Positions 5,510 to 5,806 of a stretch of 5,806 bases of DNA are shown in pieces. Location of the stretch: contig CALWEE010000118.1 of assembly GCA_944376975.1 (NCBI GenBank), forward strand, positions 1-5,806, read 5' to 3'. Position numbers and translations under genes: made by a program. Numbering within the stretch: the first letter of the stretch is position 1; every line of letters begins with the position of its first letter. The notes under the pieces are model-generated. The model was not told where the DNA came from. It searched no databases and saw only the letters and a program-made list of their open reading frames with translations. This DNA is from an uncultured Lachnospiraceae bacterium (lineage in GTDB: Bacteria > Bacillota > Clostridia > Lachnospirales > Lachnospiraceae).

Positions 5510-5806
5510 CTAGGAGTTCAGCATCCATACGCTCCAGGTCAGATAAGCGGCAAAGCCACTCCACAAAAGATAAGGGATCTGGAGAAACGCCGCCGTCTTA
5601 TCGGTTTCCGAAAAGACGCTGATCATGGCAAGGATGAGGCCGATCAGGCCGATCAGCCAGGCAAATGCCAGAAAATCATTTCGCAGGTTAAAAAAGATCA
5701 ACGTCCACGCAAAATTCGCTGCCAACTGCAGTCCCCATATGGCCAGGGCTTTCGCCGGTCTTTTCGTCCGGTCGTAAACCCTGGCCATTCCTACGCCCAT
5801 AAGGAT
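5510..5806 (-). CDS. tspO: TspO/MBR family membrane protein (partial, N-terminus outside window)
   Basis: The C-terminal 98 residues of a tryptophan-rich sensory protein homolog are visible; the frame is open to the window edge, so roughly 55-60 N-terminal residues are missing from the usual 150-160. Family landmarks are the ILMG end of helix 2 at the window edge, WGLQLAANFAWTLIFF (helix 3), a hydrophobic fourth helix (FLAFAWLIGLIGLILAMISVF) and the last helix, IPYLLWSGFAAYLTWSVWMLN. TspO proteins are five-helix membrane proteins that bind porphyrins and related ligands and are linked to stress and tetrapyrrole handling; their bacterial role is not settled. An ATG at 5798-5800 exists but is internal, because family homology continues upstream of it. 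The gene converges with the small membrane gene, and no clear terminator lies between them. Confidence 0.9.
   Translation of the reverse strand: MLMGVGMARVYDRTKRPAKALAIWGLQLAANFAWTLIFFNLRNDFLAFAWLIGLIGLILAMISVFSETDKTAAFLQIPYLLWSGFAAYLTWSVWMLNS

Overview
The window looks like a chromosomal segment from a low- to mid-GC Firmicute, most likely class Clostridia (Lachnospiraceae-like). I base this on gene content (a YtrA-type GntR regulator with its ABC operon, a heterodimer-type ABC exporter half, upp, TspO), strong AGGAGG-type ribosome sites, consensus sigma-A promoters and codon choice rich in CTG, ATC, CGG and GGC. The lineage is inferred, not proven. All genes but one lie on the minus strand, so the transcriptional order runs from high to low coordinates.

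Right end (4930-5806): a TspO/MBR membrane protein, cut by the window edge, converges on a small three-helix membrane protein of unknown function. The latter is the only plus-strand gene. Its promoter region is divergent from the next operon and contains a terminator-like hairpin overlapping the promoter.

Centre (2277-5064): a compact four-gene operon with a consensus promoter and a 22-bp imperfect palindrome over the start point. It encodes a 124-aa GntR/YtrA-family repressor, an ABC ATPase and two six-helix permeases that look like distant paralogs. Spacing is 1 nt, then a 4-nt overlap, then 25 nt, so the genes are probably co-translated. By family knowledge such operons are usually autorepressed and respond to envelope stress or cell-wall antibiotics. 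The inducer and substrate cannot be read from the sequence.

Left part (1-2239): upp (uracil salvage) has its own promoter and a strong intrinsic terminator. Next comes an ABC exporter subunit (fused membrane and ATPase domains, C-terminus cut by the window start). Its consensus promoter is overlaid by a nearly perfect 37-bp palindrome made of two 14-bp palindromes. No gene for the cognate repressor is adjacent, which is the most noteworthy point here.

No RNA genes, CRISPR arrays, insertion sequences or attachment sites were seen, and no gap over 300 bp lacks a gene. I see no clearly unprecedented system. The interest lies in the regulatory DNA and in the small unknown membrane protein.
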